The notes under the pieces are model-generated. The model had not been told where the DNA came from. It saw nothing but the letters and a program-made list of their open reading frames with translations, and did not search any database. Positions 35,697 through 44,799 of a DNA stretch of 56,440 nt are shown piece after piece. The first letter of the stretch is position 1; the number at the start of each line of letters is the position of its first letter. The position numbers and the translations under genes were made by a program. Origin of the DNA: Gammaproteobacteria bacterium (GTDB taxonomy: Bacteria > Pseudomonadota > Gammaproteobacteria > Pseudomonadales > Azotimanducaceae); assembly GCA_028820495.1 (NCBI GenBank), contig JAPPIX010000042.1, forward strand, positions 21,490 to 77,929, read 5' to 3'.

Positions 35697-35795
35697 TCGA
35701 GGGCGGGACGCCCTCGCTCCGGGGACGCCGCTTGGGCCGGGCGACGACGCTTGGGCAGGGCTGGGCGCCCCGGAGCGAGGGCATCTTGCCCTCGA
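35697..35795. repeat. Dispersed hairpin repeat, inverted doublet (BIME-like)
   Basis: Two copies of the core face each other: 35697-35724 and 35768-35795 are 28-bp inverted repeats with three mismatches, separated by 43 bases. Each arm itself contains CGAGGGC / GCCCTCG. It lies in the xthA-ligase gap 35673-35901, which holds nothing else of note. Confidence 0.8.
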
Positions 35796-35901
35796 AATGA
35801 TGGGGACTGGATGCCGGTCCCCGACACTGGCGCGGTTAGCTCTCGAAATGGGGTCCGAAACTCGTTAAGTTGAGCCCGACAACGCAGTAGAAGGCTGGTT
35901 C

Positions 35902-37440
35902 ATGGATGTGCGCACGTTGATGCGGCGGGCGGCGGATCATTACGGCAATCTGGAGGCCGTGGTGCACGGCGAGCGCCGCTTGACGTTCCAGGAATCCTGG
36001 CGACGCTCGCTGCGGCTGGCCAACGCCATGCTCGCCGCCGGCCTCAAGCCCAGCGACCGAGTCGGGGTGCTGGAGGACAACTCCATTGAGGCGGCGGATC
36101 TCTTCGGTGCGGCGGCGGCAGCCAATCTGGTGCGGGTGCCGCTCTATCCGCGCAACGGGCAGGAAGCGCACCGGCACATGCTTGGCCACACCGGTTGTCG
36201 GTTGTTGATCGTCAACGAGGCCTATCGGGACGAAGTGGCCGGCTTGGCGGATGAACTGCCCGACCTGGCCCATGTCTGGGTGCGTGACGCTGGCTATGAA
36301 AGCTGGCTGGCCGACCAATCGGATGCGGATCCGAATCCCGACATCGGTGAGGACGACCTGTTCATCATCCGCCACACCGGCGGCACCACCGGAAAGTCCA
36401 AGGGCGTCGCCTACACCCACCGGGCTTGGCTGGCGGCTGGGCGGGATTGGTTCTACACCTTTCCGCCGGTGGAGCCCGGCGATAGATGCCTGCACCTGGG
36501 TCCCATCTCCCACGGCTCGGGATACCAGTACCTGCCCATGTGGCTGGCGGGCGGCTGCAACCTGATGCTCGATCACTTCGACGTGCAGGAGACCCTGGAC
36601 GTGATGGAACGCGAACGCATCGCCTTTGGCTTCATGGTGCCGACCATGGTTAACGCCATCGTGCAGGACAACAGCGCCCGCGGGCGCGACTTTTCCGGCT
36701 TGAAGTGCATTCTGATTGGTGCGGCGCCGATCCAGGACGCCACCGCCTTGGCCGCTCGCGAGGTCTTTGGCGACGTGCTCTACCAAGGCTATGGCCAAAC
36801 GGAGGTGCTGCCCGTGTCGATGATGGGGCCGCGCCAGTGGTTCGCCCAGGTCGAGGGCTCAACGCCGCTGCGAGCCTGTGGGCTGGCGCTGCCCTTCGCC
36901 GAGGTGGCGATCTGGGATGAACGCAACCAGCCGCTGCCGGCCAACGAGGTGGGTGAGATCGTGGCCAAGTCCGACGGCATGATGACCGGCTTTTGGAACA
37001 ACGAGGAGGCGAGCCGAGAGCGCTTGGTCGACGGCTGGGTGAAGACCGGGGACTTGGGACGCATCGATGCCAACGGCTATCTCTACGTGGTGGACCGGGC
37101 CGATGACATGATCATCTCCGGCGGCTTCAACATCTGGCCGGCGGAAATCGAGAACGCCATCGCCCATCATCCGGCGGTGGTTGAGGTGGCCGCCTTTGGC
37201 GTCCCTCACCCCAAGTGGGGCGAAACGCCGCACGCCGTTTGCGTGGTCAAGGAGGATGGCGACCTGACCGCTGACGAAGTCATCGACATGGCGGCGCGGG
37301 AACTTGGCTCCTACAAGAAGCCCGGCGGCGTCACCATCACCACCAAGCCCCTGCCCAAGAGTCCGGTGGGCAAGATCAAGCGCAAAGACCTGCGCGAACC
37401 CTTCTGGGCCGGGCAGGACCGGCGGGTTTCGGGGAGTTGA
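35902..37440 (+). CDS. AMP-forming acyl-CoA synthetase (fatty-acid CoA ligase family)
   Basis: This 512-residue ligase of the ANL superfamily has the P-loop HTGGTTGKSKGV (near residue 160), the YGQTE motif (near 297), KTGDLGRID and the C-terminal hinge PKSPVGKIKRKDLR with the catalytic lysine. It activates a carboxylic acid to acyl-CoA through an acyl-AMP. Substrate is not told by sequence; the acyl-CoA enzymes near the window start suggest fatty or aromatic acids. Start at the ATG at 35902 gives the usual N-terminus. Confidence 0.93.
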   Translation: MDVRTLMRRAADHYGNLEAVVHGERRLTFQESWRRSLRLANAMLAAGLKPSDRVGVLEDNSIEAADLFGAAAAANLVRVPLYPRNGQEAHRHMLGHTGCRLLIVNEAYRDEVAGLADELPDLAHVWVRDAGYESWLADQSDADPNPDIGEDDLFIIRHTGGTTGKSKGVAYTHRAWLAAGRDWFYTFPPVEPGDRCLHLGPISHGSGYQYLPMWLAGGCNLMLDHFDVQETLDVMERERIAFGFMVPTMVNAIVQDNSARGRDFSGLKCILIGAAPIQDATALAAREVFGDVLYQGYGQTEVLPVSMMGPRQWFAQVEGSTPLRACGLALPFAEVAIWDERNQPLPANEVGEIVAKSDGMMTGFWNNEEASRERLVDGWVKTGDLGRIDANGYLYVVDRADDMIISGGFNIWPAEIENAIAHHPAVVEVAAFGVPHPKWGETPHAVCVVKEDGDLTADEVIDMAARELGSYKKPGGVTITTKPLPKSPVGKIKRKDLREPFWAGQDRRVSGS

Positions 37441-37510
37441 GCAGGGCCTTCGCCTTGCTCCAAGTTAGCGATGCCGCACGTTGCATGGGTTTATTTGCTA
37501 TTCTCGAACC

Positions 37511-38647
37511 ATGACCTTGCAGCCGATAGTCAATCCATTCGTGCCTGGCTGGGGTCAGGTGCCGCCCCACTTGGCAGGCAGGGAGGTTGAGAAGAGGGCG
37601 TTAAAGGGGCTGCTGGCTTACCTGAGAGCGGGAAGAGGCTCGCCTCGTGGCGTGGTTTTGTCCGGCCCCAGAGGCAATGGCAAAACGGTGCTTATGCGCT
37701 GGTTCATGGCGGAAGTCGAGGCGAGTGCGGAAGGGTTGGACCCGGTTTGGCTGACACCCTCAGGTGCGCGAAGTCTGGATGACTTGGCCACCGTCCTAGT
37801 GCCCCCGCGCCGGTTCAGATCCCTGCGTCCTCGCAAGCTCTCCTTTTCCATCGGCATTGGGCGGCTGGGCTGGGAACTCGGCGACCGCCCGAGTTCGTTG
37901 ACGCAGCTTTTGGTTGAACGATGCCAGCAACGTCCCTTGGTTTTGCTGCTTGACGAAGCCCACACCTTGACCAAAGAGGTCGGCCAAGCCTTGCTCAACG
38001 CCAGCCAAATGGTGAGCGCGGAAGCGCCCTTTCTGTTGGTTATGGCGGGCACCCCGGGCCTGCAAGCACACCTGAACGCTATGTCTGCCACCTTTTGGAC
38101 CCGGGGCGAGAAAATCGGCGTTGGCTTGTTGGACGAGTCGGCTGCTGCAGAAGCCTTGACTCGCCCGTTTGCCGAGTACGGCTCCCCGACAACGTTTGAC
38201 GATGGTGCCTTGCGAGAGGTGGTTGCCGAGAGTCAGAGCTACCCCTATTTCCTGCAGCTATTTGGTGCCGCCTTGTGGGAGGCGGCCCATGAAAGAGGCG
38301 CAACCAAGATCGATGCGGCATTGGTGGCACAGGCCAAGGTGCGTTTTGGCGTTGAACGATCTGCCTACTACGAAGGCCGTCGCGACGAGTTGAAGCGTGG
38401 CGGGTTGTTGGGCGTCGCGGCTCATCTGGCGCAGACGTTCCGCAACAAGGCGCACTTCCGGGAACATGAACTTGATGCCGCAATCGCCGCCGAACCGCTG
38501 TCTGAAGGCTCCTCCCGTGACGCGGATGAATGCAGAGACGGCTTGGCCGATCTAGGTTACGTCTGGAAGGCACCTGGTGACGAGGACCGCTGGCGACCGG
38601 GCATTCCCAGCTTGATGACTTATGTGCTCGATCATGCTGGGCGCTGA
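37511..38647 (+). CDS. AAA ATPase (ORC1/STAND-like), paralogue of the ATPase at 45813-47237
   Basis: Start at the ATG at 37511; 378 residues. Walker A is GPRGNGKTVLMRWF (near 53) and Walker B LVLLLDEAHTL (near 142), followed by a sensor-1 LVMAGTPGLQ. The C-terminal third is a winged-helix-like region ending DLGYVWKAPG, then WRPGIPSLMTYVLDH. The same ending pattern occurs in the minus-strand ATPase at 45813-47237, so the two are related. Such stand-alone ATPases resemble initiator or sensor ATPases of mobile elements. Function unknown. It sits between metabolic genes without a partner. Confidence 0.75.
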   Translation: MTLQPIVNPFVPGWGQVPPHLAGREVEKRALKGLLAYLRAGRGSPRGVVLSGPRGNGKTVLMRWFMAEVEASAEGLDPVWLTPSGARSLDDLATVLVPPRRFRSLRPRKLSFSIGIGRLGWELGDRPSSLTQLLVERCQQRPLVLLLDEAHTLTKEVGQALLNASQMVSAEAPFLLVMAGTPGLQAHLNAMSATFWTRGEKIGVGLLDESAAAEALTRPFAEYGSPTTFDDGALREVVAESQSYPYFLQLFGAALWEAAHERGATKIDAALVAQAKVRFGVERSAYYEGRRDELKRGGLLGVAAHLAQTFRNKAHFREHELDAAIAAEPLSEGSSRDADECRDGLADLGYVWKAPGDEDRWRPGIPSLMTYVLDHAGR

Positions 38648-38768
38648 TGCCAATCGGAGCGACGATTGGACGGATGCCTGATTGGGAACCGGGCTAAGCC
38701 GTCCCCGGCCCGCTTTGGTAGAGTGCGTCCCTGCTTTTGCATCTTGAATCACAGGGGGAATGCGAATC

Positions 38769-40433
38769 ATGGCTCATGACTTGGTAGTGCGTGGCGGGCA
38801 GCTCGTGGACGGCGCGGGGGGTGAACCCCGGCTTGGCGATCTGGCCATTGATGACGGGCTGATCACGGCGGTCGGTGAAGTTTCGGAGCGGGGCAGGCGG
38901 GAAATCGATGCCCAAGGGCACATGGTGACGCCCGGCTTTGTCGATATCCACACCCATCTCGACGCGCAGATCGGCTGGGACCCCGACCTGACGCCGGTGA
39001 GCTGGCATGGCGTCACCACGGCGCTGATGGGCAACTGCGGGGTCACCTTCGCCCCCTGCAGGCCCGCCGACAAGGAACTGCTGGCGGGCATGATGGAGAC
39101 CGTGGAGGACATCCCCAAGCACGCCATTCTGACGGGCCTGTCCTGGGATTGGGAGGACTACGGCGGCTACTTGGACGCCATCGACCGCCTGAACCCCGCC
39201 ATCAACATCGCCGGCATGGTCGGCCACTGCGCGGTGCGCTTCTACGTCATGGGCGAGCGGGCGGTGGAGGAGCAGGCCAGCGAGGACGAAAAGCGGCAAA
39301 TGGCCGACATCGTTGCCCACTCCATCGACCAGGGCGCGGTGGGCTTCTCCACCAACCGCTATCCGCCCCATGTGCTGCCGGACGGCCGTTCCATCCCCGG
39401 CACTTTCGCTGACCCCGACGAACTGATGCAGATCGCCAAGGCCATTGCGCCGCGCAATGCGCTGATGCAGAACGTGCTCGACTTCTCCGACCGGGCGTTC
39501 AGCGCTGGCCTGCTGCGCGACATGGCCCGCACCACGGGCAGCCGGGTGTTGTTCAGCTTCGGGGTTTCCGCCAATCCGGCGTCCGGCAAGACGGCGGCTC
39601 GGTTCGTCGAAGGGCTGTGCGAAGGGGGCTTGGACATCACCGCCATCTCCCAGCCCCGGGGTTCCGGATTCGTCCTGTCGCTGCAGTCCATGCTGCCGGT
39701 CAAGGGTTCGACCTGGAAAAAGCTCTCCGCCATGGACCTCGCCGGTCGGCTGGCGGCCATCCAGGACGCCGAGACCCATGCCGCCCTGGTTGCGGAAGCC
39801 AAGGCGCCGGACGCGACGCGCATTCCGATGGACCAGGTCTTCTTCATGGGCACTGGCGAGGTGCCGGATTACACCGCCAAGGACGAGCAAAACCTGCAGG
39901 CGATGGCGGACGCCGCTGGCGAGCATTGGTCGGAGACCTTCCTGCGGCTCTCCAAGGAGACCCAGGGCCAGGGACTGTTTACGTTGCGCATGTTCAACCG
40001 CAGCCTTGAGGCCTTGGCCGACCTTTTCAAGAGCGAACGGGTGTTCCCCAGCTTGGGCGATGCTGGCGCCCACGTCTCGCAGATCATGGATGCGGGCTGG
40101 GCCACCTTCGTGCTCTCCCATTGGGTGCGCAAAACCGGTCTTTACAGCATGGGCGAGGCAGTGCGCCGCCTGACTTCAGCGCCGGCGCGCATCGTCGGCC
40201 TGAAGGATCGGGGGGTGTTGGCGCCGGGCCTGCGTGCGGACGTGAACGTCTTCGATGCCGATACGGTGGCCGAGTGCCAGCCGCAACTGGTGCATGACTT
40301 CCCCGGCGGCGCCCCGCGCTTCATTCAGCGCGCCAAGGGCTATCGCGCCACCATCGTCAACGGCGAGGTCAGCGTTCTGGAGGGCGAGCACACCGGCGCC
40401 CGGGCCGGCCGCGTCCTGCGCCACTCTCCCTGA
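38769..40433 (+). CDS. N-acyl-D-amino-acid deacylase-type amidohydrolase
   Basis: A 554-residue amidohydrolase. Start at the ATG at 38769 (MAHDLVVRGGQLVDGAGG) is preferred because AGGGGGA lies 11 bases before it; an ATG at 38760 is the alternative. Motifs: TPGFVDIHTHLD (metal-binding His-x-His), GNCGVTFAPC, NIAGMVGHCAVR and LGDAGAHVSQIMDAGW (late Asp and His). The family includes D-aminoacylases and dihydroorotase-like enzymes that cut amide bonds with zinc. The exact substrate is not decided. The gene is followed by a terminator-like hairpin at 40496-40518. Confidence 0.85.
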   Translation: MAHDLVVRGGQLVDGAGGEPRLGDLAIDDGLITAVGEVSERGRREIDAQGHMVTPGFVDIHTHLDAQIGWDPDLTPVSWHGVTTALMGNCGVTFAPCRPADKELLAGMMETVEDIPKHAILTGLSWDWEDYGGYLDAIDRLNPAINIAGMVGHCAVRFYVMGERAVEEQASEDEKRQMADIVAHSIDQGAVGFSTNRYPPHVLPDGRSIPGTFADPDELMQIAKAIAPRNALMQNVLDFSDRAFSAGLLRDMARTTGSRVLFSFGVSANPASGKTAARFVEGLCEGGLDITAISQPRGSGFVLSLQSMLPVKGSTWKKLSAMDLAGRLAAIQDAETHAALVAEAKAPDATRIPMDQVFFMGTGEVPDYTAKDEQNLQAMADAAGEHWSETFLRLSKETQGQGLFTLRMFNRSLEALADLFKSERVFPSLGDAGAHVSQIMDAGWATFVLSHWVRKTGLYSMGEAVRRLTSAPARIVGLKDRGVLAPGLRADVNVFDADTVAECQPQLVHDFPGGAPRFIQRAKGYRATIVNGEVSVLEGEHTGARAGRVLRHSP

Positions 40434-40495
40434 ACCAAGCGCAGAAACAGAGACTCGAAAAAAGCCCTCTTGTAAAAAAGGGGTGGATTTGTTCA

Positions 40496-40518
40496 GCCGC
40501 AGTTCAGTAAACTGCGGC
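40496..40518 (+). terminator. Terminator-like hairpin after the amidohydrolase
   Basis: GCCGCAGTT (40496-40504) pairs perfectly with AACTGCGGC (40510-40518) around CAGTA. There is no T-run, so it may not act as an intrinsic terminator alone. Confidence 0.4.
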
Positions 40519-40611
40519 CACACTCTTCAACATGAAGTTTGCCCGGCGGCAATCGGTGCCGGCGGGCGATCAAGAGTGGGCAGGTGCCTTCTCGGAGGTA
40601 TGGAGGTTTGA

Positions 40612-40809
40612 ATGATTCGGCTGCATAGCAATCTTGAAGCTTGCGATGCGTCCGTTCCTGCGTCAGTGATGGCAAAGAAGACCAAAGTGACGCAGGGCGA
40701 AAGGCAGCAGGACTTGCCAAGCCGGTATAATTCTTGCACCTACCTACCTACCTACCTACCTACCTACCTACCTACCTACCTACCTACCTACCTATTGTTG
40801 GCTGAATAG
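40612..40809 (+). CDS. Small ORF containing a tetranucleotide repeat tract (possible phase-variable peptide)
   Basis: The 65-codon frame starts at an ATG with two GGAGGT sequences upstream (40594-40599 and 40602-40607). The first 42 residues are polar (MIRLHSNLEACDASVPASVM); the last part is YLPT repeated from the (ACCT)14 tract, ending YLLLAE. Because each repeat unit is 4 bases, gain or loss of a unit changes the frame and its end. No family recognised. It may be a real switchable peptide or a chance frame around a repeat. Confidence 0.35.
   Translation: MIRLHSNLEACDASVPASVMAKKTKVTQGERQQDLPSRYNSCTYLPTYLPTYLPTYLPTYLLLAE
40738..40793. repeat. Tetranucleotide microsatellite, (ACCT)14
   Basis: Fourteen perfect tandem copies of ACCT (56 bases), followed by A and T. 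Perfect tracts of this size are prone to slipped-strand changes. The gap 40434-41164 contains this tract, the small ORF above, a hairpin at 40812-40829 (GGCGCGA/TCGCGCC) and no other gene I can support. Confidence 0.95.
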
Positions 40810-41164
40810 CCGGCGCGACCTTTCGCGCCAAACGTCGCAGCGGACGCGGCGCTGCAGTCGTTCTCGCCGTCGGTCGAGTTGGCGCGCGCTTGCCGCGGTT
40901 CGACTTCCGAATGCCTTCAATGTGGTTGGTTGCGGCCTTCGGGCAGGGTAAGAAGCCGTGCCCGCAATTCGGTCAGGCAGCACCGTTGAAGCGCCGTTTC
41001 GTGGCCAGCCCGTCGTCGCGGCGCCACTTCAATTCCTCCAGCCACACCCCCTTGTCCGCAAGGCAGCCGCGTTCTCGTCCTTTGCCGGGGGTGGCAGGCG
41101 CTTCGAACCCTTCAAGAAACTGGGGCGTCAATCCACGCCTCGGGCAATCACAAGGAGAAAACCA

Positions 41165-41419
41165 ATGCATAGAGCAATCACGATGGCGGCTTTTGCCTTT
41201 ATGTTGGCCGCCTGCGGACCACCGTCCGTGGAGGAACTCATCGAGGATCCGGAGATGTTCGCCGAGGTCGCGGAGGAGTGCCAAATTGAAATCGCGCAAG
41301 GCAAACCCCGGTCGGAGCTATGCCGCAACGCGCAAAAGGCCGCGGAGACCATGATGAACAACGTTATGAAGGAAGCGCTGAAACCATTCAACCAGGCGCT
41401 TGAGGGATTCTTGAAGTGA
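41165..41419 (+). CDS. EexN-family-like lipoprotein
   Basis: The 84-residue protein starts at the ATG at 41165 with AAGGAGAAAACC upstream. The signal ends in a lipobox LAACG, so the mature protein is lipid-anchored at Cys17. The mature part (VEELIEDPEMFAEVAEEC; KPRSELCRNAQKAAETMM) fits EexN entry-exclusion lipoproteins, with the two spaced cysteines and CRNA pattern. In conjugative elements EexN stops redundant entry of plasmids. No conjugation genes are visible here, so it may be a stray or adapted surface protein. It starts the surface island. Confidence 0.7.
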   Translation: MHRAITMAAFAFMLAACGPPSVEELIEDPEMFAEVAEECQIEIAQGKPRSELCRNAQKAAETMMNNVMKEALKPFNQALEGFLK

Positions 41420-41457
41420 GCAGCAACAAACTGTCACAAGACCAAGGAGGAAAATTC

Positions 41458-41817
41458 ATGTCGGAAGTTAACAACACCAATTCTTCGTCCCAATCGATTG
41501 CGCTAGGCGTTTACGTCCTGTACGTGATTGGTGCGTTCAGCGGGATCTTCTGGTTGGGCGGGCTGATTCTCGCGTATGTGTTCCGCGGAAAACCGGGGAA
41601 TTCCCAATTGGCGTCGAAACACTTCGAGCATCAGGTTCGGTTCGGCGTCAAGCTGTTGATTGTGGGCGTTGTGGCGGCGGCGCTGGCCATTCTGCTCACG
41701 ATCACCCTGATCGGGGCATTCATCGCATGGGTCCCGCTGCTCGTGTGGCTTCTGTGGGCGCTTGTCGTCGCCGTCAAGGGCTTGGCGGCTCTGGTGGGCG
41801 ATCGGGAGCCAAGCTGA
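41458..41817 (+). CDS. DUF4870-like small membrane protein
   Basis: I chose the ATG at 41458 because AAGGAGG lies 9 bases upstream; a GTG at 41416 overlapping the lipoprotein stop is possible. The 119-residue protein has three hydrophobic segments: IALGVYVLYVIGAFSGIFWL, VKLLIVGVVAAALAILLTIT and LIGAFIAWVPLLVWLLWALV, with HFEHQVRF between the first and second, the layout of DUF4870-type proteins. Function is unknown. A terminator-like hairpin lies 46 bp downstream. Confidence 0.72.
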   Translation: MSEVNNTNSSSQSIALGVYVLYVIGAFSGIFWLGGLILAYVFRGKPGNSQLASKHFEHQVRFGVKLLIVGVVAAALAILLTITLIGAFIAWVPLLVWLLWALVVAVKGLAALVGDREPS

Positions 41818-41862
41818 TGGACGGCGCAGGTGGGTTCCCGGCGGGCGGTCCCCTACGGTGCT

Positions 41863-41881
41863 GCCGGAAACGGCGATTTTT
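41863..41881 (+). terminator. Candidate intrinsic terminator
   Basis: GCCG-GAAA-CGGC (41863-41874, a stable GNRA loop) followed by GA and TTTTT (41877-41881). The stem is short. It would end the transcript of the lipoprotein and membrane protein genes. Confidence 0.4.
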
Positions 41882-42102
41882 GGCCTCGATTCCAATGGGC
41901 TCCAGCCTAGCGCGAAGTCTTGTCCGCTTACCCAGCGCACTCAAGGGGCCAATGAGTGCAACGAACGAGACAGGCCTGAAGGGAGTGGCCAGGAGCCGGG
42001 TGAGGAGAAGGCGCACAAGGCAGCGGAGCAAGCGAGCGCCAACTAGTTGATGAAGGCATCACCAAGAATCGTTGCAACCCAAGAACAAGGAGTGTCTGCG
42101 AC

Positions 42103-44799
42103 ATGAGGCAGAACCAGCCAAAGAGGGCATCGCCAAGGTTCGTAAAACAGCTCGCGCTTCGCTTTAGCCCGAATGCTCACTTGCGCTGCTGGGTGATGGC
42201 GCTCGCAACCCTATCGATCCTAGCCATCCCGAACTTGAACGCAACCGCGGCCAAGCCTTCCAAGGCCTCGGCCGCTAACGAGGTTTTGAGTGAACGCAGG
42301 GACTACGCGCGTTCGGATGAGATGCGCCGCCCGGTCTTGAACGGCTCGGGTTCGGTAGCGCCCAAGGTCATGCGGGTGCCCGATGACAACGGGGACCACC
42401 TCATCCCTCTGTTCATAGCCGCCTTCCATCCGACCCAGCAGAGCTTCGTGCGCATCATCAACCTTTCCGAACGCCCCGGCTTCGCCGAGGTGACGGCCAT
42501 AGACGATGCCGGCTTGGAGTTCGGGCCCGTGCGGGTGGACCTGCCCGCGTTGGGGGCACGGCAATTCAGTGCCGATGACATGGAGATGGGCAATCGCAGC
42601 AAGCTCACCGGCTCAACCGGGCGGCCCTCGGAGGGAAACTGGCGGTTGAAGGTCGAGGCCAGCGTGGCGGTGGAAGCCTTGGGCTACATTCGAACCACGG
42701 ACGGCTTCGTGACCAGCATGAACGAGGTTGCTCGATCTTGGGACGCCCATCGGTTTCACGAGATACCCATCTTCAATCCTGCCGGCAACCGCAACCAGCA
42801 AAGCAAGCTCCGCTTGATCAATCCTCTGGACAAAACCGTTGAAGTGACGATTCTGGCATGGGACGACCGGGGCCGAACCTCTCAAGTTGAGGGCAGCTTG
42901 CCGCCCAACGGCGTTGACCTGCTGACCGCTCAGGAACTGGAGGCCGGTCCGCTCGGTTGGAGCGGCGCACTCGGCGACGGCGCTGGGAAGTGGCGGCTGG
43001 AGGTGCAGTCCAGCGACCGGATTTACGCGATGAGCTTGCTGGAGGACCCGACCGGCCACCTCGCCAACCTATCGTCATCAGAGCGCTACAACGTTGGGCA
43101 GCAAAGCCCCTTGACCTCCGGCGGCCGCATCAGGCTGCTTCGCCCCGCCTCCCATCCGCTTCAGGAAGGCTTCATCCGGGTGGTCAACCGCTCTGACGAG
43201 GCCGGCAGCGTGACCATCAGGGCCTTCGATGACGCTGGGGTTGAGTTCGGCCCCGTCACGCTGGACCTGCCAGCACAGGGTGCGAGGGGCTTCAACTCCG
43301 GAGACTTGGAGTTCGGCAACAGCAGCAAGCTGGACGGAGCCACCGGGAACCCCACGGCCGGCGATTGGCGCCTCGTGCTTGAGTCGGATCTCGACATAGC
43401 CGCGTTCAGCTACGTCCGAACGTCCCGGGGGTTCCTCACCAGCCTCAACGAAGGGCCAAGCATTTCGGACGACCGGCACTACATCCCGTTCTTCAACCCG
43501 GGCAGCAACCACAACCAACGAAGCTTGCTGCGGCTGGAGAACTACGGCGACGGCGAAGAGCCGGTGTCGATCAGGGGCATTGACGACGAAGGCCGGGAAT
43601 CCATCGTGGCCATCTACGGCACCCTGCCTCCCGGCGAGGCGACAACGCTGTCGGCGGCGGAGCTTGAGCAAGGCCCCAGCGGCTGGCGTGGGTCGCTGGG
43701 AGACGGCACGGGCAAGTGGCGCTTGGTCGTTGAAGGGCGGAACATCCTTGCCATGGGCCTGCTTGAGGACCCCAACGGCTACATCACCAACCTCTCCACG
43801 TCATTCGCCTTGGCCGGCGAGATCGACACCTTGGCTGACAACTTGGCGCCTCCGCCGCAATCATCCGCCGGGGTGCTCCGGACCAACGTGGACGCCCATA
43901 CGGAAACCACCGCTGACTTCACGATCGACCTCATCGCGCTCCGCCCGGATTCTCGCTTGGCGCCGCTGCGGGGTTCGGATCTGGAAGTGGATTCCTGGGT
44001 CACGTCGGACGGCGCCAACGTCGAGTTTGAGCAGATGGGTGTACAGAGGCAAAGGCAATCGGGCCTTGGACCCTATTCGGCCACCTTGCTGTTTGACCAA
44101 AGCGGCAGCGTTCGCCGTACAGACCCCCGTGACGCCCGGATATCCGCGGCGAGGACTTTTCTGGGAAACCTCTCCCAAGACGATGAGGCGTCCCTGTTGG
44201 CGTTTGCCTCCGGCGGGCTGTTCGGACTGGGGCGACCGCTGACTCCCTACGTTAGGGTGTTCCGGGACCTTTCGGGCAGAAGGTGGACCAACAACTCTCA
44301 AGGCTTCGACGCTTCGCTTGCGGACCTTGCCAATGCCGAGAACGGCAGTACGCCACTTTACGATTCGATCATCACCGCACTTGAGTTCACGGAGCAGGAG
44401 GCCAGCAACGCCAACCAGGCCGTGCTGGTGTTCACGGACGGTCAAGACAACGCTGGCCGGCATTTCTTGGAGGACGCAATCGACGCCTCAGTCTCCGCCG
44501 GCATTCCCCTGCACACCATCGCGCTTTCGGACAGCGTGGACTTCGGCGTGCTTTCCGCGTTGGCCGGCCAGACCGGCGGTTCCCTGACCTACGCCACAAA
44601 TGCGAGCGAGTTGATTTCCTACTACGGCGCCTTGGGGTCTTTTCTGTCCGGCGCGTCAACTTTCTACCGCACCAAGTGGCGCGTGACCTTGTCAGGGGGA
44701 ACCTTCCGTTTCCAGTCCGGCACATCGTTCAGGAGCGGCGTGTTGGTTGCGCTCTCCGACGGCGTTAAGTGGATCCCGTTTTACGTTCGCATTCCCTAG
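42103..44799 (+). CDS. Large exported protein with A-B-A-B repeated beta modules and a C-terminal VWA domain
   Basis: This 898-residue protein has a long N-region and a hydrophobic signal (VMALATLSILAIPNLNATAA). Residues about 100-210 (module A), 215-325 (B), 340-455 (A again) and 460-570 (B again) form two pairs: A has FVRIINLSERPG / FIRVVNRSDEAG and DDAGLEFGPV / DDAGVEFGPV; B has IPIFNPAGNRNQQS / IPFFNPGSNHNQRS and SLLEDPTGHLANLS / GLLEDPNGYITNLS. The VWA domain follows, with the MIDAS DQSGS (Asp near 665), GSTPLYD (near 748) and FTDGQDN (near 777). VWA domains bind ligands through a metal. It probably lies at the cell surface or is secreted and may act as an adhesin; that is inferred. Confidence 0.75.
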   Translation: MRQNQPKRASPRFVKQLALRFSPNAHLRCWVMALATLSILAIPNLNATAAKPSKASAANEVLSERRDYARSDEMRRPVLNGSGSVAPKVMRVPDDNGDHLIPLFIAAFHPTQQSFVRIINLSERPGFAEVTAIDDAGLEFGPVRVDLPALGARQFSADDMEMGNRSKLTGSTGRPSEGNWRLKVEASVAVEALGYIRTTDGFVTSMNEVARSWDAHRFHEIPIFNPAGNRNQQSKLRLINPLDKTVEVTILAWDDRGRTSQVEGSLPPNGVDLLTAQELEAGPLGWSGALGDGAGKWRLEVQSSDRIYAMSLLEDPTGHLANLSSSERYNVGQQSPLTSGGRIRLLRPASHPLQEGFIRVVNRSDEAGSVTIRAFDDAGVEFGPVTLDLPAQGARGFNSGDLEFGNSSKLDGATGNPTAGDWRLVLESDLDIAAFSYVRTSRGFLTSLNEGPSISDDRHYIPFFNPGSNHNQRSLLRLENYGDGEEPVSIRGIDDEGRESIVAIYGTLPPGEATTLSAAELEQGPSGWRGSLGDGTGKWRLVVEGRNILAMGLLEDPNGYITNLSTSFALAGEIDTLADNLAPPPQSSAGVLRTNVDAHTETTADFTIDLIALRPDSRLAPLRGSDLEVDSWVTSDGANVEFEQMGVQRQRQSGLGPYSATLLFDQSGSVRRTDPRDARISAARTFLGNLSQDDEASLLAFASGGLFGLGRPLTPYVRVFRDLSGRRWTNNSQGFDASLADLANAENGSTPLYDSIITALEFTEQEASNANQAVLVFTDGQDNAGRHFLEDAIDASVSAGIPLHTIALSDSVDFGVLSALAGQTGGSLTYATNASELISYYGALGSFLSGASTFYRTKWRVTLSGGTFRFQSGTSFRSGVLVALSDGVKWIPFYVRIP

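Noticed and set aside
38694..40121. 475-codon minus-strand frame through the amidohydrolase
   Set aside because: Antisense shadow; no motifs, and the plus-strand enzyme is clear.
40738..40793. CRISPR-like repeat
   Set aside because: It is a simple 4-base tandem repeat with no spacers.
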